Position numbers and translations under genes: made by a program. A stretch of DNA of 59,163 nucleotides from Clostridia bacterium. Lineage in GTDB: Bacteria; Bacillota; Clostridia; Oscillospirales; Acutalibacteraceae. Positions within the stretch are counted from its first letter, which is position 1; each line of letters opens with the position of its first letter. The stretch lies in assembly GCA_017473435.1 (NCBI GenBank), contig JAFULG010000001.1:1-59163 (forward strand), in the 5' to 3' direction. Below the pieces are notes generated by a model, which had not been told where the DNA came from, searched no databases, and was given only the letters and a program-made list of their open reading frames with translations. Shown here piece after piece: positions 18,032-25,883 of this stretch.

Positions 18032-18059
18032 AAATAAAAAAATCAAGTGAAGTGATATT

Positions 18060-18623
18060 ATGAAAATTATTGATACAAGCCTTCCCGAGGTGAAAATTGT
18101 TGAGCCTCAGGTTTTCGGCGACAACAGAGGCTGGTTTTACGAATCCTACAGCTATGAAAAGCTTAAGGCTCTCGGCATTGACATTAAGTTTGTTCAGGAC
18201 AATCGTTCCTATTCAAAGGAAAAGGGTACCTTAAGGGGCATCCATTTCCAGAAAACGCCCATGGCACAGACGAAGCTTATCACCTGCACAAGAGGTAAAA
18301 TCCTTGACGTTGCCGTTGATTTACGTAAGGGCTCACCCAACTACCTTAAATGGATAAGTGTTGAATTAAGCGAGGATAACAAGCTTATGCTTTTCATCCC
18401 CAAGGGCTTCGGTCACGGCTTTGTTACCCTCACCGAGGATGTTGAGGTGCTTTACAAGGTTGACGAATATTACAGCAAGGATTGCGACAGAAGCATCCGC
18501 TTTGACGATGCGACAATCGGCGTTGAGTGGGGAACCGAAAGCCTCGTGCTTTCACAAAAGGACGAGAACGCTCCCCTGCTTTGTGACAGCGACATTGATT
18601 TTGTTTGGGGTGAAAACTCATGA
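18060..18623 (+). CDS. rfbC: dTDP-4-dehydrorhamnose 3,5-epimerase
   Basis: A 187-residue cupin-fold epimerase of dTDP-L-rhamnose synthesis. Conserved segments are DNRGWFYESY, RGIHFQ (catalytic His), CTRGKILDVAVDLRKGSP and FIPKGFGHGFVTL. The stop overlaps the rfbD start by 4 bases. The earlier steps (rfbA, rfbB) are not in the window. Confidence 0.93.
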   Translation: MKIIDTSLPEVKIVEPQVFGDNRGWFYESYSYEKLKALGIDIKFVQDNRSYSKEKGTLRGIHFQKTPMAQTKLITCTRGKILDVAVDLRKGSPNYLKWISVELSEDNKLMLFIPKGFGHGFVTLTEDVEVLYKVDEYYSKDCDRSIRFDDATIGVEWGTESLVLSQKDENAPLLCDSDIDFVWGENS

Positions 18624-19459
18624 TTATTGTAACCGGTGCAAAGGGTCAGCTTGGCGGTGATGTGTGTGATTTACTCACCGCACAAGGTGTGGAACACCTC
18701 GGCATTGACATTGCCGACCTTGACATTACCGACGAAAAGGCGGTTGAAGCCTTTTTTGACGGCACAAGGGCGGATGCTCTCATCCACTGTGCGGCTTATG
18801 TTGCCGTTGACAAGGCAGAGGATGAAAAAGAGCTCTGCTTTAAGGTTAACGAGGAAGGCACACGCAACTTTGCAAGGGCCTGCAAAAAGCACGGCATAAA
18901 AATGCTTTATGTTTCAACGGACTATGTTTTCTCGGGCGAGGGAAACACACCCTTTGACCCCGAGGATGAAAAAGCCCCCCTTGGTACTTACGGCTTAAGC
19001 AAGCTTAAGGGTGAGGAAGCGGTAAGAGAAAGCCTTGACAATTATTTTATTGTCAGAACCTCGTGGGTATTCGGTGAGAAAAACACCAACTTTATTGCAA
19101 CAATGCTCCGCCTTGCAGAGACGAGAAGCGAATTAAGCGTTGTTTGTGATCAGATAGGCTCTCCTACTTATGCAAAGGACCTTGCGGTTTTGCTTTGCGA
19201 TATGATTAAAACTGACCGCTACGGCACCTACCACGGCACAAACGAGGGCTTCTGCTCATGGCATCAGCTTGCAGAGAAAACCTTTGAGGTTGCGGGTAAG
19301 GATATTAAGGTCAACCCCGTTGCAAGCGAGGAATATCCCACAAGGGCGGTAAGACCGAAAAACTCCCGCCTTTCAAAGGAGTGCCTGACCGCAAACGGCT
19401 TTGACAGGCTCCCCCGCTGGGAGGATGCGGTTGAGAGATATCTCGGGAATATATTATAA
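18620..19459 (+). CDS. rfbD: dTDP-4-dehydrorhamnose reductase
   Basis: A 279-residue extended SDR. TGAKGQLG is the nucleotide-binding loop; VSTDYVFSGEGNTPF and the YGLSKLKGE motif hold the catalytic Tyr/Lys; RTSWVFGE follows. It reduces dTDP-4-keto-L-rhamnose to dTDP-L-rhamnose with NAD(P)H. It is coupled to rfbC and followed by a strong hairpin terminator. Confidence 0.93.
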   Translation: MIIVTGAKGQLGGDVCDLLTAQGVEHLGIDIADLDITDEKAVEAFFDGTRADALIHCAAYVAVDKAEDEKELCFKVNEEGTRNFARACKKHGIKMLYVSTDYVFSGEGNTPFDPEDEKAPLGTYGLSKLKGEEAVRESLDNYFIVRTSWVFGEKNTNFIATMLRLAETRSELSVVCDQIGSPTYAKDLAVLLCDMIKTDRYGTYHGTNEGFCSWHQLAEKTFEVAGKDIKVNPVASEEYPTRAVRPKNSRLSKECLTANGFDRLPRWEDAVERYLGNIL

Positions 19460-19473
19460 AAGGTAAAAAAATA

Positions 19474-19504
19474 GTGGCTATGAAATCATAGCCACATTTT
19501 TTAT
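19474..19504 (+). terminator. Terminator after rfbD (probably bidirectional)
   Basis: Stem GTGGCTATG/CATAGCCAC, loop AAAT, then ATTTTTTATTT; an A-tract on the other side would also serve the convergent gene at 19519. Confidence 0.85.
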
Positions 19505-19518
19505 TTATCGAGAATTGT

Positions 19519-20049
19519 TTACGACATTGCCTTGTTACCAATATCAAACATCAATTTATCATTAATTTTAAGTTGGTAGCTATCATTGAAATCCTTAATA
19601 TAAGCATGATATGTTTTTACTTTTGTATTATCTGAAGGAAACGGTTGCAGTGAATAAAATACTGAACCGCACGAATCCGAAATCTGAGACAAATCTCCAA
19701 CAAAACTATATACTCTGATATAATATTCATCAGTTTTTTTAACATGAAGTATAGCACACGAAAATCCGTCAACAGCATCATGAAAAACAGTATCAGAATC
19801 AAATCCAAAAGACGAAGAATAACCATCATTTTTTTTATAGAAAAAATCTCTTATTGTAACACCGTCTTTCACTCCGAGAGCCATTACAGATTTTTCACCC
19901 TCGACTGCTAAACTAACCTCACATTTGTTGTAAAGCTCAAAGGCATCTTCCAAACTATCAAAATTTCTCGGCACTAAGCCGGCACGAAATACAACTATTG
20001 AACCCAGTAATACTACGGTTAACAACAAATAGACGAATTTATTTTCCAT
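19519..20049 (-). CDS. Uncharacterised membrane-anchored protein
   Basis: A 176-residue protein with one N-terminal membrane segment (FVYLLLTVVLLGSIVVF, about residues 5-21) and no lipobox, followed by a mixed alpha/beta extracytoplasmic domain. The start at 20049 is set by AGGTGG five bases upstream; an upstream extension would run through the promoter. I do not recognise the family. It is transcribed alone from a consensus promoter between two terminators and converges on rfbD. Confidence 0.65.
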   Translation of the reverse strand: MENKFVYLLLTVVLLGSIVVFRAGLVPRNFDSLEDAFELYNKCEVSLAVEGEKSVMALGVKDGVTIRDFFYKKNDGYSSSFGFDSDTVFHDAVDGFSCAILHVKKTDEYYIRVYSFVGDLSQISDSCGSVFYSLQPFPSDNTKVKTYHAYIKDFNDSYQLKINDKLMFDIGNKAMS

Positions 20050-20121
20050 GTAAACCACCTGCGTCGATAAGTATATTGGAACAAATGACGACAGCACCGT
20101 CACCCTTTCTGATACACCTTG

Positions 20122-20150
20122 ATTATATCCTCTGCCTGCACCCGTGTCAA
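20122..20150 (-). promoter_or_regulatory. Consensus promoter of the 19519 gene
   Basis: Minus strand TTGACA, 17 bases, TATAAT: a perfect sigma-A consensus about 70 bases before the start. Confidence 0.8.
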
Positions 20151-20171
20151 GCATATAAATTGCTCATTACG

Positions 20172-20208
20172 CAAAAAATAGTGGCTGCTGAAAAGCAACC
20201 ACTTTTTT
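20172..20208 (-). terminator. Terminator after the ferredoxin gene
   Basis: Hairpin GTGG..GCT/AGC..CCAC with a 2x2 internal mismatch and GAAA loop (plus strand), flanked by A- and T-tracts. It lies just after the ferredoxin stop. Confidence 0.7.
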
Positions 20209-20220
20209 AATTCAAGCTTA

Positions 20221-20391
20221 TTAGCCTTCGCTGATAGCGCTTACGGGACAACCCTCTGCACAAGCGCCGCAATCGAGGCAGCTGTCAGCGTCGATTTCAT
20301 ACTTGCTGTCGCCTTCTACGATAGCGCCAACGGGACAACCGTCTGCACATGCGCCGCAGGAGATGCAATCATCACTAATTACGTATGCCAT
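20221..20391 (-). CDS. 2[4Fe-4S] ferredoxin
   Basis: A 56-residue clostridial-type ferredoxin. The two halves are near-repeats with cysteine motifs CISCGACADGCP and CLDCGACAEGCP. It is the low-potential carrier for pyruvate oxidation, hydrogenases and flavin-based bifurcation, so it may be an acceptor for the Hdr-Flx complex encoded here (inference). GGGGAG precedes the ATG. It has its own promoter and terminator and is monocistronic. Confidence 0.95.
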   Translation of the reverse strand: MAYVISDDCISCGACADGCPVGAIVEGDSKYEIDADSCLDCGACAEGCPVSAISEG

Positions 20392-20425
20392 GCCAGTAAC
20401 TCCCCTTTCTTTATTTTATAGACCC

Positions 20426-20453
20426 ATTTTAACATAAAAAATGAAAATATCAA
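20426..20453 (-). promoter_or_regulatory. Promoter of the ferredoxin gene
   Basis: Minus strand TTGATA, 16 bases, TAAAAT, about 35 bases before the ATG. Confidence 0.65.
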
Positions 20454-20576
20454 TAGGTTTTTGTAAGTTTTTCACTTTTTTATCATTTTTTTATTTCTTG
20501 TTTTCTTTTCGTATATAAATATATGCATTACATAATACCTTGCATTACCTTTATTTTACAAAAGTGGTTAAACAAA

Positions 20577-20605
20577 TTGACTTTAATATTATTTAATGCT
20601 AAAAT
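20577..20605 (+). promoter_or_regulatory. Promoter of the acyltransferase gene
   Basis: TTGACT, 17 bases, TAAAAT, about 40 bases before the ATG at 20645. Confidence 0.65.
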
Positions 20606-20644
20606 AAGTACTTAGTGTTATATTTTTTACAGAAGGTGAAAAGG

Positions 20645-21907
20645 ATGTCAGAATACCGTTGGTTGAAGGTTGACACGGCCTCAATCATGTTCACAAGCTT
20701 AAGCTCAAAAAAATGGGGAAGAACCTTCCGCACTGCCGTAATACTCAAGGACGAGGTAAACCCCGATATACTCAAAAAGGCGGCCGCCGATGTTATGACC
20801 CGTTTTCCGAGTATGCACACAGCGGTAAAAAAAGGCTTTTTCTGGAACTATCTTGAGGGAACAGAGCTTCTGCCCGAAATCCGCGAGGAATTTTCAAGAC
20901 AGCTTCTGCCAATTACAATGCGTAACGACGGCAGACCCGATTTCCGCCTGACCTACTACAAAAACCGCCTTGCAATGGAAAGTGCGCACCACATGGGCGA
21001 CGGTCTCGGAACAAGCAAGTATTTCAACGCTTTGGTTGAAAGATATGTTGAACTGAAAAACAACCCCGATGCACCCTATAACCCCACCCCCATTGACCCC
21101 GAGGAGTTAAGCAATGCCTTTAACGATTACTACGAGCCCGGCGGAAGCACCGATGTTGAAAAGGAGTTCAGGGCGCACCGCATTGAGGGTGAAATTGAAA
21201 AAGGCTTTATACAGTTTATTTTTGCATTGATGGATGTTGACGAGCTTCACAAGGCGGCAAAGGATAAGGGGCTCACTATCACCGAATATCTCGCCTCAGC
21301 ACTTATACTCGGCACTCTGCGACACGCAAACCGTCCCGTAACAGAACCCGTGATTATTGCAATACCCGTTAATCTCCGCCGCTTTTTCCCGACGGAAACG
21401 GTGCGCAACTTTACAATTCAGAGCCGCATTGACTTTTTCCCCGAGGGCAGAACAGACTGGAGCTTTGACGAAATCTGCGAAAAGGTCAAGGGACAGCTTT
21501 CAAAGCGTCTCACCGTTCCGGAGCTGCAGAAAATACTCAACAACTTCGGCTCTCTTGCAAACAACAAGGTAATTCGCTTTGTGCCTAACTTCATCAAGCT
21601 TCCCGTTGTAAAGCTTAAGCAGGCTCAGGGTCACGGCAACAATACGACAATTCTCACAAACACGGGCAAAAATGACCTTTCACCCATACTTGAGGGTGAG
21701 GTGCTCCGTGCTGACGGAATAAACGGCGACACAAGCGGCTACGGACTTATTTCAACTTGTTCTGCTCTCAGCTGCAACGGCGTTTTCAACCTCTGCTTTT
21801 CAATCTGTGCCCACGATACCTCCTGGGCAAGAGAATGCGTGAGAGTAATCACGGAGCAAGGTATAAGAGTAAGAATTGAAAGCACACACGGAAACGGAGA
21901 AGAATAA
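20645..21907 (+). CDS. Condensation-domain-like acyltransferase
   Basis: A 420-residue protein of the chloramphenicol-acetyltransferase-like superfamily, which includes NRPS condensation domains, alcohol acetyltransferases and Pap-type acyltransferases. The active-site motif HHMGDGLG (HHxxxDG) lies near residue 118 and the late conserved stretch is around FTIQSRIDFFP. The ATG at 20645 follows AAGGTG. It is a stand-alone protein with no carrier domain. It is immediately followed by a small zinc-ribbon gene. Acyl donor and acceptor are unknown. Confidence 0.72.
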   Translation: MSEYRWLKVDTASIMFTSLSSKKWGRTFRTAVILKDEVNPDILKKAAADVMTRFPSMHTAVKKGFFWNYLEGTELLPEIREEFSRQLLPITMRNDGRPDFRLTYYKNRLAMESAHHMGDGLGTSKYFNALVERYVELKNNPDAPYNPTPIDPEELSNAFNDYYEPGGSTDVEKEFRAHRIEGEIEKGFIQFIFALMDVDELHKAAKDKGLTITEYLASALILGTLRHANRPVTEPVIIAIPVNLRRFFPTETVRNFTIQSRIDFFPEGRTDWSFDEICEKVKGQLSKRLTVPELQKILNNFGSLANNKVIRFVPNFIKLPVVKLKQAQGHGNNTTILTNTGKNDLSPILEGEVLRADGINGDTSGYGLISTCSALSCNGVFNLCFSICAHDTSWARECVRVITEQGIRVRIESTHGNGEE

Positions 21908-21908
21908 A

Positions 21909-22118
21909 ATGAGATGTTTAAAATGTAACGTTGACCTTGGTGAAACCTATACCAAGTGTCCCCTTTGCGGTGAAAAAGCAACAGACACCGAACCGCTTTT
22001 AAAAGGATTCACCGTTGCCTCCTACCCCAAAAATTCACCGGTCAGCCCCACTGAAAAAGAAAAACAGCCCTCCCGGGGCTTAAGCCGTGAAAAACTGAAG
22101 GCTTATTTCAATTTATAA
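21909..22118 (+). CDS. Small zinc-ribbon protein
   Basis: A 69-residue protein. The N-terminus holds a four-cysteine zinc ribbon (CLKC, then CPLCG, 15 residues apart), like the N-terminal part of DUF6320-type proteins, followed by a basic, proline-rich tail with no membrane segment. The ATG is one base past the acyltransferase stop, so the two are probably co-translated. Larger DUF6320-like proteins carry membrane helices after the ribbon; here only the ribbon is present. Partner role inferred, function unknown. Confidence 0.65.
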   Translation: MRCLKCNVDLGETYTKCPLCGEKATDTEPLLKGFTVASYPKNSPVSPTEKEKQPSRGLSREKLKAYFNL

Positions 22119-22126
22119 ATACAAGT

Positions 22127-22163
22127 GTCCCGAAATTTAATGTTTCGGGACTTTGTTATTTTC
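22127..22163 (+). terminator. Terminator after the zinc-ribbon gene
   Basis: 9-bp stem GTCCCGAAA/TTTCGGGAC with a 7-base loop, then a T-rich stretch. Confidence 0.75.
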
Positions 22164-22191
22164 TTTCACGGGACTTTGTTATTTTCTTTCA
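22146..22191. repeat. 23-bp tandem duplication
   Basis: The sequence CGGGACTTTGTTATTTTC plus TTTCA occurs twice head to tail (22146-22168, 22169-22191). The duplication covers the 3' arm and tail of the terminator just before the holB promoter. Confidence 0.9.
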
Positions 22192-22199
22192 CTTTCCAC

Positions 22200-22228
22200 T
22201 TGTAAAAATTCTTATTATAATGTATAAT
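22200..22228 (+). promoter_or_regulatory. Promoter of holB-ricT
   Basis: TTGTAA, 17 bases, TATAAT. It covers the ATG at 22220, which argues that translation starts later, at GTG 22262. Confidence 0.65.
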
Positions 22229-22261
22229 AATATGGATTATTGCAAGAAAGAAGGAAAAAGT

Positions 22262-23143
22262 GTGTTTGAAGGCATAAATGCAACTACTCAATTTAAAAGC
22301 TCAATCACAACCGCCCTTCGCTCAGGCACTCTTTCCCACGCTCTCATACTTGAGGGTAAATCTTCACATGACCGACTTGATGCCGCATATGAAATTGCCG
22401 CCGCGGTTCTCTGTGAGGACGAAGTTAAGCCTTGCGGTATCTGCTCAAAATGCAAAAAGGTGAAAAACAAAACTCACCCCGATGTGCACATCCTTGAAAA
22501 GGATGAAAAAAGCGGCATAATAAAGGTCGATGCAATAAGAGAGCTTAAAAAGCTTGCTCAGGTTCTGCCCAACGACGGAGAAAAAAGTGTATTTATAATT
22601 GTCGGAGCAGAGCTTATGAACACACAGGCGCAAAACGCCTTACTTAAAATTTTTGAAGAGCCTGCAAGACATCTGCTCTTCATTCTCTGCTGCGGTGCAA
22701 AATCAAGCCTGCTTGATACTATTATATCAAGAGCTACCTCCTACTCTCTCGGAGAAGAGCTTGCCACAGAAGAAGAGGATGAAAAGCTGAAAAAAGCAAA
22801 GGAAACAGCCACCGGGCTTGCACTTTGCTTTGCTTCAGAAAACGAACTCGAGTTTATAAGAAAGTCTGCGGTAATGCGCAACGACAAGGAGCTTTTCCGC
22901 TCGGTTCTTATACAGTTAAGGCTTATTTTCCGTGACTGCATTATTCTCCAGCACGGCGGAAAAGAGCTTATCTCCGACTCCTCGGAGGCGGCAAAAAAAT
23001 TAAGTGTCAAGCTTACTGCAAAAAAATCGTTGGAAATACTGAATATTATCAATGAGCTTTACGAAAACAGCCTGATGAATTCTAACCACAATTTAACCCT
23101 TACCGGTTTTTCCGCAAAGCTTTACAGCATAAAAACGCATTAA
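22262..23143 (+). CDS. holB: DNA polymerase III delta-prime subunit
   Basis: A 293-residue clamp-loader ATPase-fold protein. It has the zinc-binding cysteines CGICSKCK, a degenerate P-loop (LILEGKSSHDR), QNALLKIFEEPA and the SRA segment in TIISRATS that acts as arginine-finger motif in delta-prime. The GTG start at 22262 is chosen because AGAAGG lies seven bases upstream and the earlier ATG sits inside the promoter. The C-terminal domain (~100 residues) is the clamp-loader collar. It is followed by ricT, as in other Firmicutes. Confidence 0.88.
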   Translation: MFEGINATTQFKSSITTALRSGTLSHALILEGKSSHDRLDAAYEIAAAVLCEDEVKPCGICSKCKKVKNKTHPDVHILEKDEKSGIIKVDAIRELKKLAQVLPNDGEKSVFIIVGAELMNTQAQNALLKIFEEPARHLLFILCCGAKSSLLDTIISRATSYSLGEELATEEEDEKLKKAKETATGLALCFASENELEFIRKSAVMRNDKELFRSVLIQLRLIFRDCIILQHGGKELISDSSEAAKKLSVKLTAKKSLEILNIINELYENSLMNSNHNLTLTGFSAKLYSIKTH

Positions 23144-23176
23144 CGCTAAATCGGACCACAAGAAAGGATGATATAA

Positions 23177-24040
23177 ATGGCAGAGGTAATCTCCGTCAGA
23201 TTTAAAGAGGTGGGCAAAAACTACTATTTTGAACCTAAGGGCAAAACATACAATAAAGGTGACAGTGTAATAGTTGAAACTGCAAGAGGACTTGAATACG
23301 GCCGTGTAACCATCCCTAACCGCAGTATCGATGACGAGGAAATCACCTCACCGCTCAAGCCTGTTATAAGACTTGCAAACGAAAAAGACATTGAGATCAT
23401 CACCGAAAACAAAGAAAAGGAAAAAAGCGCTTTTGACATCTGCATTAAAAAAATTGAAGCTCATGGCCTTGATATGAAGCTTGTTGATGTTGAATACACC
23501 TTTGACCGCAACAAAATTCTCTTTTACTTCACCGCTGACGGCAGAGTTGACTTCCGTGAGCTTGTAAAGGATCTCGCCTCTGTTTTCCGCACAAGAATCG
23601 AGCTTCGCCAGATCGGTGTCAGGGATGAAAGCAAAAAGGTAGGCGGTCTGGGCATCTGCGGCAGACCCTTCTGCTGCAACACCTTTCTCGGTGACTTCCA
23701 GCCTGTTTCAATCAAAATGGCAAAGGAACAGAATCTTTCCTTAAGCCCGGTTAAAATCAGCGGTACCTGTGGCAGACTTATGTGCTGTCTCAAGTATGAG
23801 CAAGAGGCTTACGAGCATCTTTTAAGAGTCACTCCCAAGCACGGCGCCATTGTAGAAACCAAGGACGGCAAGGGAACCGTTGTTGACAACAATCTGCTTA
23901 CAGGTATGCTTAAGGTTTCTCTTGACAAAAACCCTGACGGTGCACCTATCCTCATTCACAGAAAAGAGGTAAAAATTATAAAGGACAGCCACATTAAGGT
24001 TGATAAAAAAGAGCTTGAAGCGCTTAAGGGAATTGAATAA
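23177..24040 (+). CDS. ricT: RicT/YaaT, PSP1-domain regulatory iron-sulfur protein
   Basis: A 287-residue PSP1-domain protein. The N-terminal domain has the conserved ETARGLEYGRV segment. The cysteine-rich core GGLGICGRPFCCNTFLG and SGTCGRLMCCLKYE is diagnostic for YaaT/RicT. In Bacillus, RicT with RicA and RicF forms the Y-complex, which influences RNase Y-dependent mRNA maturation and Spo0A phosphorylation. Position after holB is conserved. Given spo0A in the same window, it fits a sporulating organism. Confidence 0.92.
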   Translation: MAEVISVRFKEVGKNYYFEPKGKTYNKGDSVIVETARGLEYGRVTIPNRSIDDEEITSPLKPVIRLANEKDIEIITENKEKEKSAFDICIKKIEAHGLDMKLVDVEYTFDRNKILFYFTADGRVDFRELVKDLASVFRTRIELRQIGVRDESKKVGGLGICGRPFCCNTFLGDFQPVSIKMAKEQNLSLSPVKISGTCGRLMCCLKYEQEAYEHLLRVTPKHGAIVETKDGKGTVVDNNLLTGMLKVSLDKNPDGAPILIHRKEVKIIKDSHIKVDKKELEALKGIE

Positions 24041-24057
24041 CAAACAAACGATAATAA

Positions 24058-24097
24058 AAGGACTGTTGCAATAAAAGCGACAGTCCTTGATTTTTTG
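24058..24097 (+). terminator. Terminator after ricT
   Basis: Stem AAGGACTGT../ACAGTCCTT with a 13-base loop and TGATTTTTTG. Confidence 0.8.
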
Positions 24098-24225
24098 TAA
24101 ATCACCGCAAAATGCAACATCCGACTTGTTTTTGCTTCTAAAAAAAACATTTTTTATGAGTATGTTTGTTTAAAATCATACTCCGAGCTATAAAAGCGAT
24201 ACTGTGTTGTAATAGTTACAAAATG

Positions 24226-24255
24226 TTCACATTTATTACAATCAATTGATATAAT
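24226..24255 (+). promoter_or_regulatory. Promoter of the NRPS-like operon
   Basis: TTCACA, 18 bases, TATAAT, leaving a leader of about 75 bases before the TTG start at 24337. Confidence 0.5.
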
Positions 24256-24336
24256 AAAACGTATAATTTTAATTATGTTTAGCTTACACTCATTACAAAA
24301 GCAGATATTACGCATAAAAAAGGAAGTGCTTTTCAG

Positions 24337-25872
24337 TTGAAAAAACAGATTCGGACAGTCAGACAGTTGGCAGAATATGCCGCTGAAAAATATAAAGACA
24401 AAGATTTTTGCCGTTATATAGTAAACGGTGAAATAGCAAGAAAAAGCTACAGAGAATTTTACGAAGACAGCCTTGCTGTGTGCAGATATATACGTTCAGA
24501 AAACCCCGATCGCATACATATCGGCTTTATCGGCAAAACAAGCTATGAATACATTGCCTGTCTTACCGGTATGATCTTCAGCGGAAATACTGTTGTCCCC
24601 TTTTCTCCCGACATCACCGAAGAAGAAGCAACCGTTCTGTTCGATGATGCGGATATCGGAATGCTTTTCTGCGAGGAAAGCTTTGTTCCTATGGCGGAAA
24701 AAATCAAAGAAGCTTATCCCGGGCTGAAAAAAATCATCTCCCTCGGCGACAGAGACCGCTTTAACGCTATATTCAGAGCCTACAGCTCCGAATCGGAATA
24801 TGCCGCTCTTTCCGATATTGATGAAGATCCCGACAGATGTGCTCTTATTATCTACACTTCCGGCACGACGGGAAAACGCAAGGGTGTTATGCTCTCCAAC
24901 AGCAACCTTGCCGCTAACTCAAGCTATGATGCTTACAATATGGACGATGACGATGTAAGCTTTTCCGTGCTTCCGATGCACCATGTTTTCTGCTACGCCT
25001 GCGACGTTCTCAAGACACTCTACGACGGCGGCTGTCTTTGTCTTAACGGAGCGCTGAATGAGCTATACAAGAATATCCTTATTTTCGAACCGACAATTAT
25101 GCGAATTGTCCCTGCTATGTGTAAGTCCGTTCTTACAAAAATCAAAATCACCGCCCGTAAAAATCCGCAGCTTTCAAAGCGTGAAGCCGCCGAAAAGGTT
25201 GTCGGTAAAAATTTCAGACGTATGATTGCAGGCAGCGCCTTCCTCAGCCAGGCAATAATTGACGAATTTGAACAGTACGGTATAATCGCCCGCCAGGGTT
25301 ACGGTATGAGCGAGTGCAGCCCGAGAATCACCACCTCAGATTTTTCGGACAATAACAAATACTCCAACGGCAGACTCATAGGTGTCGACGAAGTAAGATG
25401 TACCGACGGCGAAATCCAAGTCAGAGGCCCGAGCGTAATGAAGGGATATTATAAGATGCCCGAAGAAACCGCAGAAGCCTTTACCGAAGACGGCTTCCTC
25501 CACACCGGAGACCTCGGATACATAAAAGATGACCACGTTTATCTTATAGGCAGAAGAAAGAACCTTATCATACTCTCCAACGGAGAAAACATTTCACCCG
25601 AGGAAATTGAAAATAAATTTGCCGATTTCGGAGAAGTAAAAGAGGTTATTGTTTTTGCCGAAAACGATAAGCTGATGGCAGAAATATATCCCGATGATCT
25701 TCTTACGGCAACAGCTGATGCTAAGGATATTGAAAGCACACTTTCACTCATTGTTGATAAGGTGAATATGCAACTTCATTCAGACAGAGCTATATATGAT
25801 TTCAGAATCAGAAATCATCCCTTCGAAAGAACTTCAACCGGGAAAATCAAAAGAACAGAATTTTATTTTTGA
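24337..25872 (+). CDS. Stand-alone adenylation enzyme (ANL superfamily)
   Basis: A 511-residue AMP-forming adenylation enzyme. Core motifs are in order: YTSGTTGKRKGVML (P-loop A3), YGMSECSPRI (A5), HTGDLGYIKDD (A7), GRRKNLIILSNGENISP (A8) and TSTGKIKRTEF with the C-terminal catalytic Lys (A10). The start is TTG after AAGGAAGTG. It is followed by a condensation-like gene and a carrier protein, so it most likely activates an amino or fatty acid and loads the carrier at 27332. A CoA-ligase role is the alternative. The substrate cannot be read from the sequence. Confidence 0.88.
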   Translation: MKKQIRTVRQLAEYAAEKYKDKDFCRYIVNGEIARKSYREFYEDSLAVCRYIRSENPDRIHIGFIGKTSYEYIACLTGMIFSGNTVVPFSPDITEEEATVLFDDADIGMLFCEESFVPMAEKIKEAYPGLKKIISLGDRDRFNAIFRAYSSESEYAALSDIDEDPDRCALIIYTSGTTGKRKGVMLSNSNLAANSSYDAYNMDDDDVSFSVLPMHHVFCYACDVLKTLYDGGCLCLNGALNELYKNILIFEPTIMRIVPAMCKSVLTKIKITARKNPQLSKREAAEKVVGKNFRRMIAGSAFLSQAIIDEFEQYGIIARQGYGMSECSPRITTSDFSDNNKYSNGRLIGVDEVRCTDGEIQVRGPSVMKGYYKMPEETAEAFTEDGFLHTGDLGYIKDDHVYLIGRRKNLIILSNGENISPEEIENKFADFGEVKEVIVFAENDKLMAEIYPDDLLTATADAKDIESTLSLIVDKVNMQLHSDRAIYDFRIRNHPFERTSTGKIKRTEFYF

Positions 25873-25883
25873 GGAGGATCAGT

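Noticed and set aside
22131-22200. Riboswitch or T-box before holB
   Set aside because: The structure is a plain terminator plus a 23-bp duplication; no conserved riboswitch core or T-box sequence seen. I found no recognisable riboswitch elsewhere in the window either.
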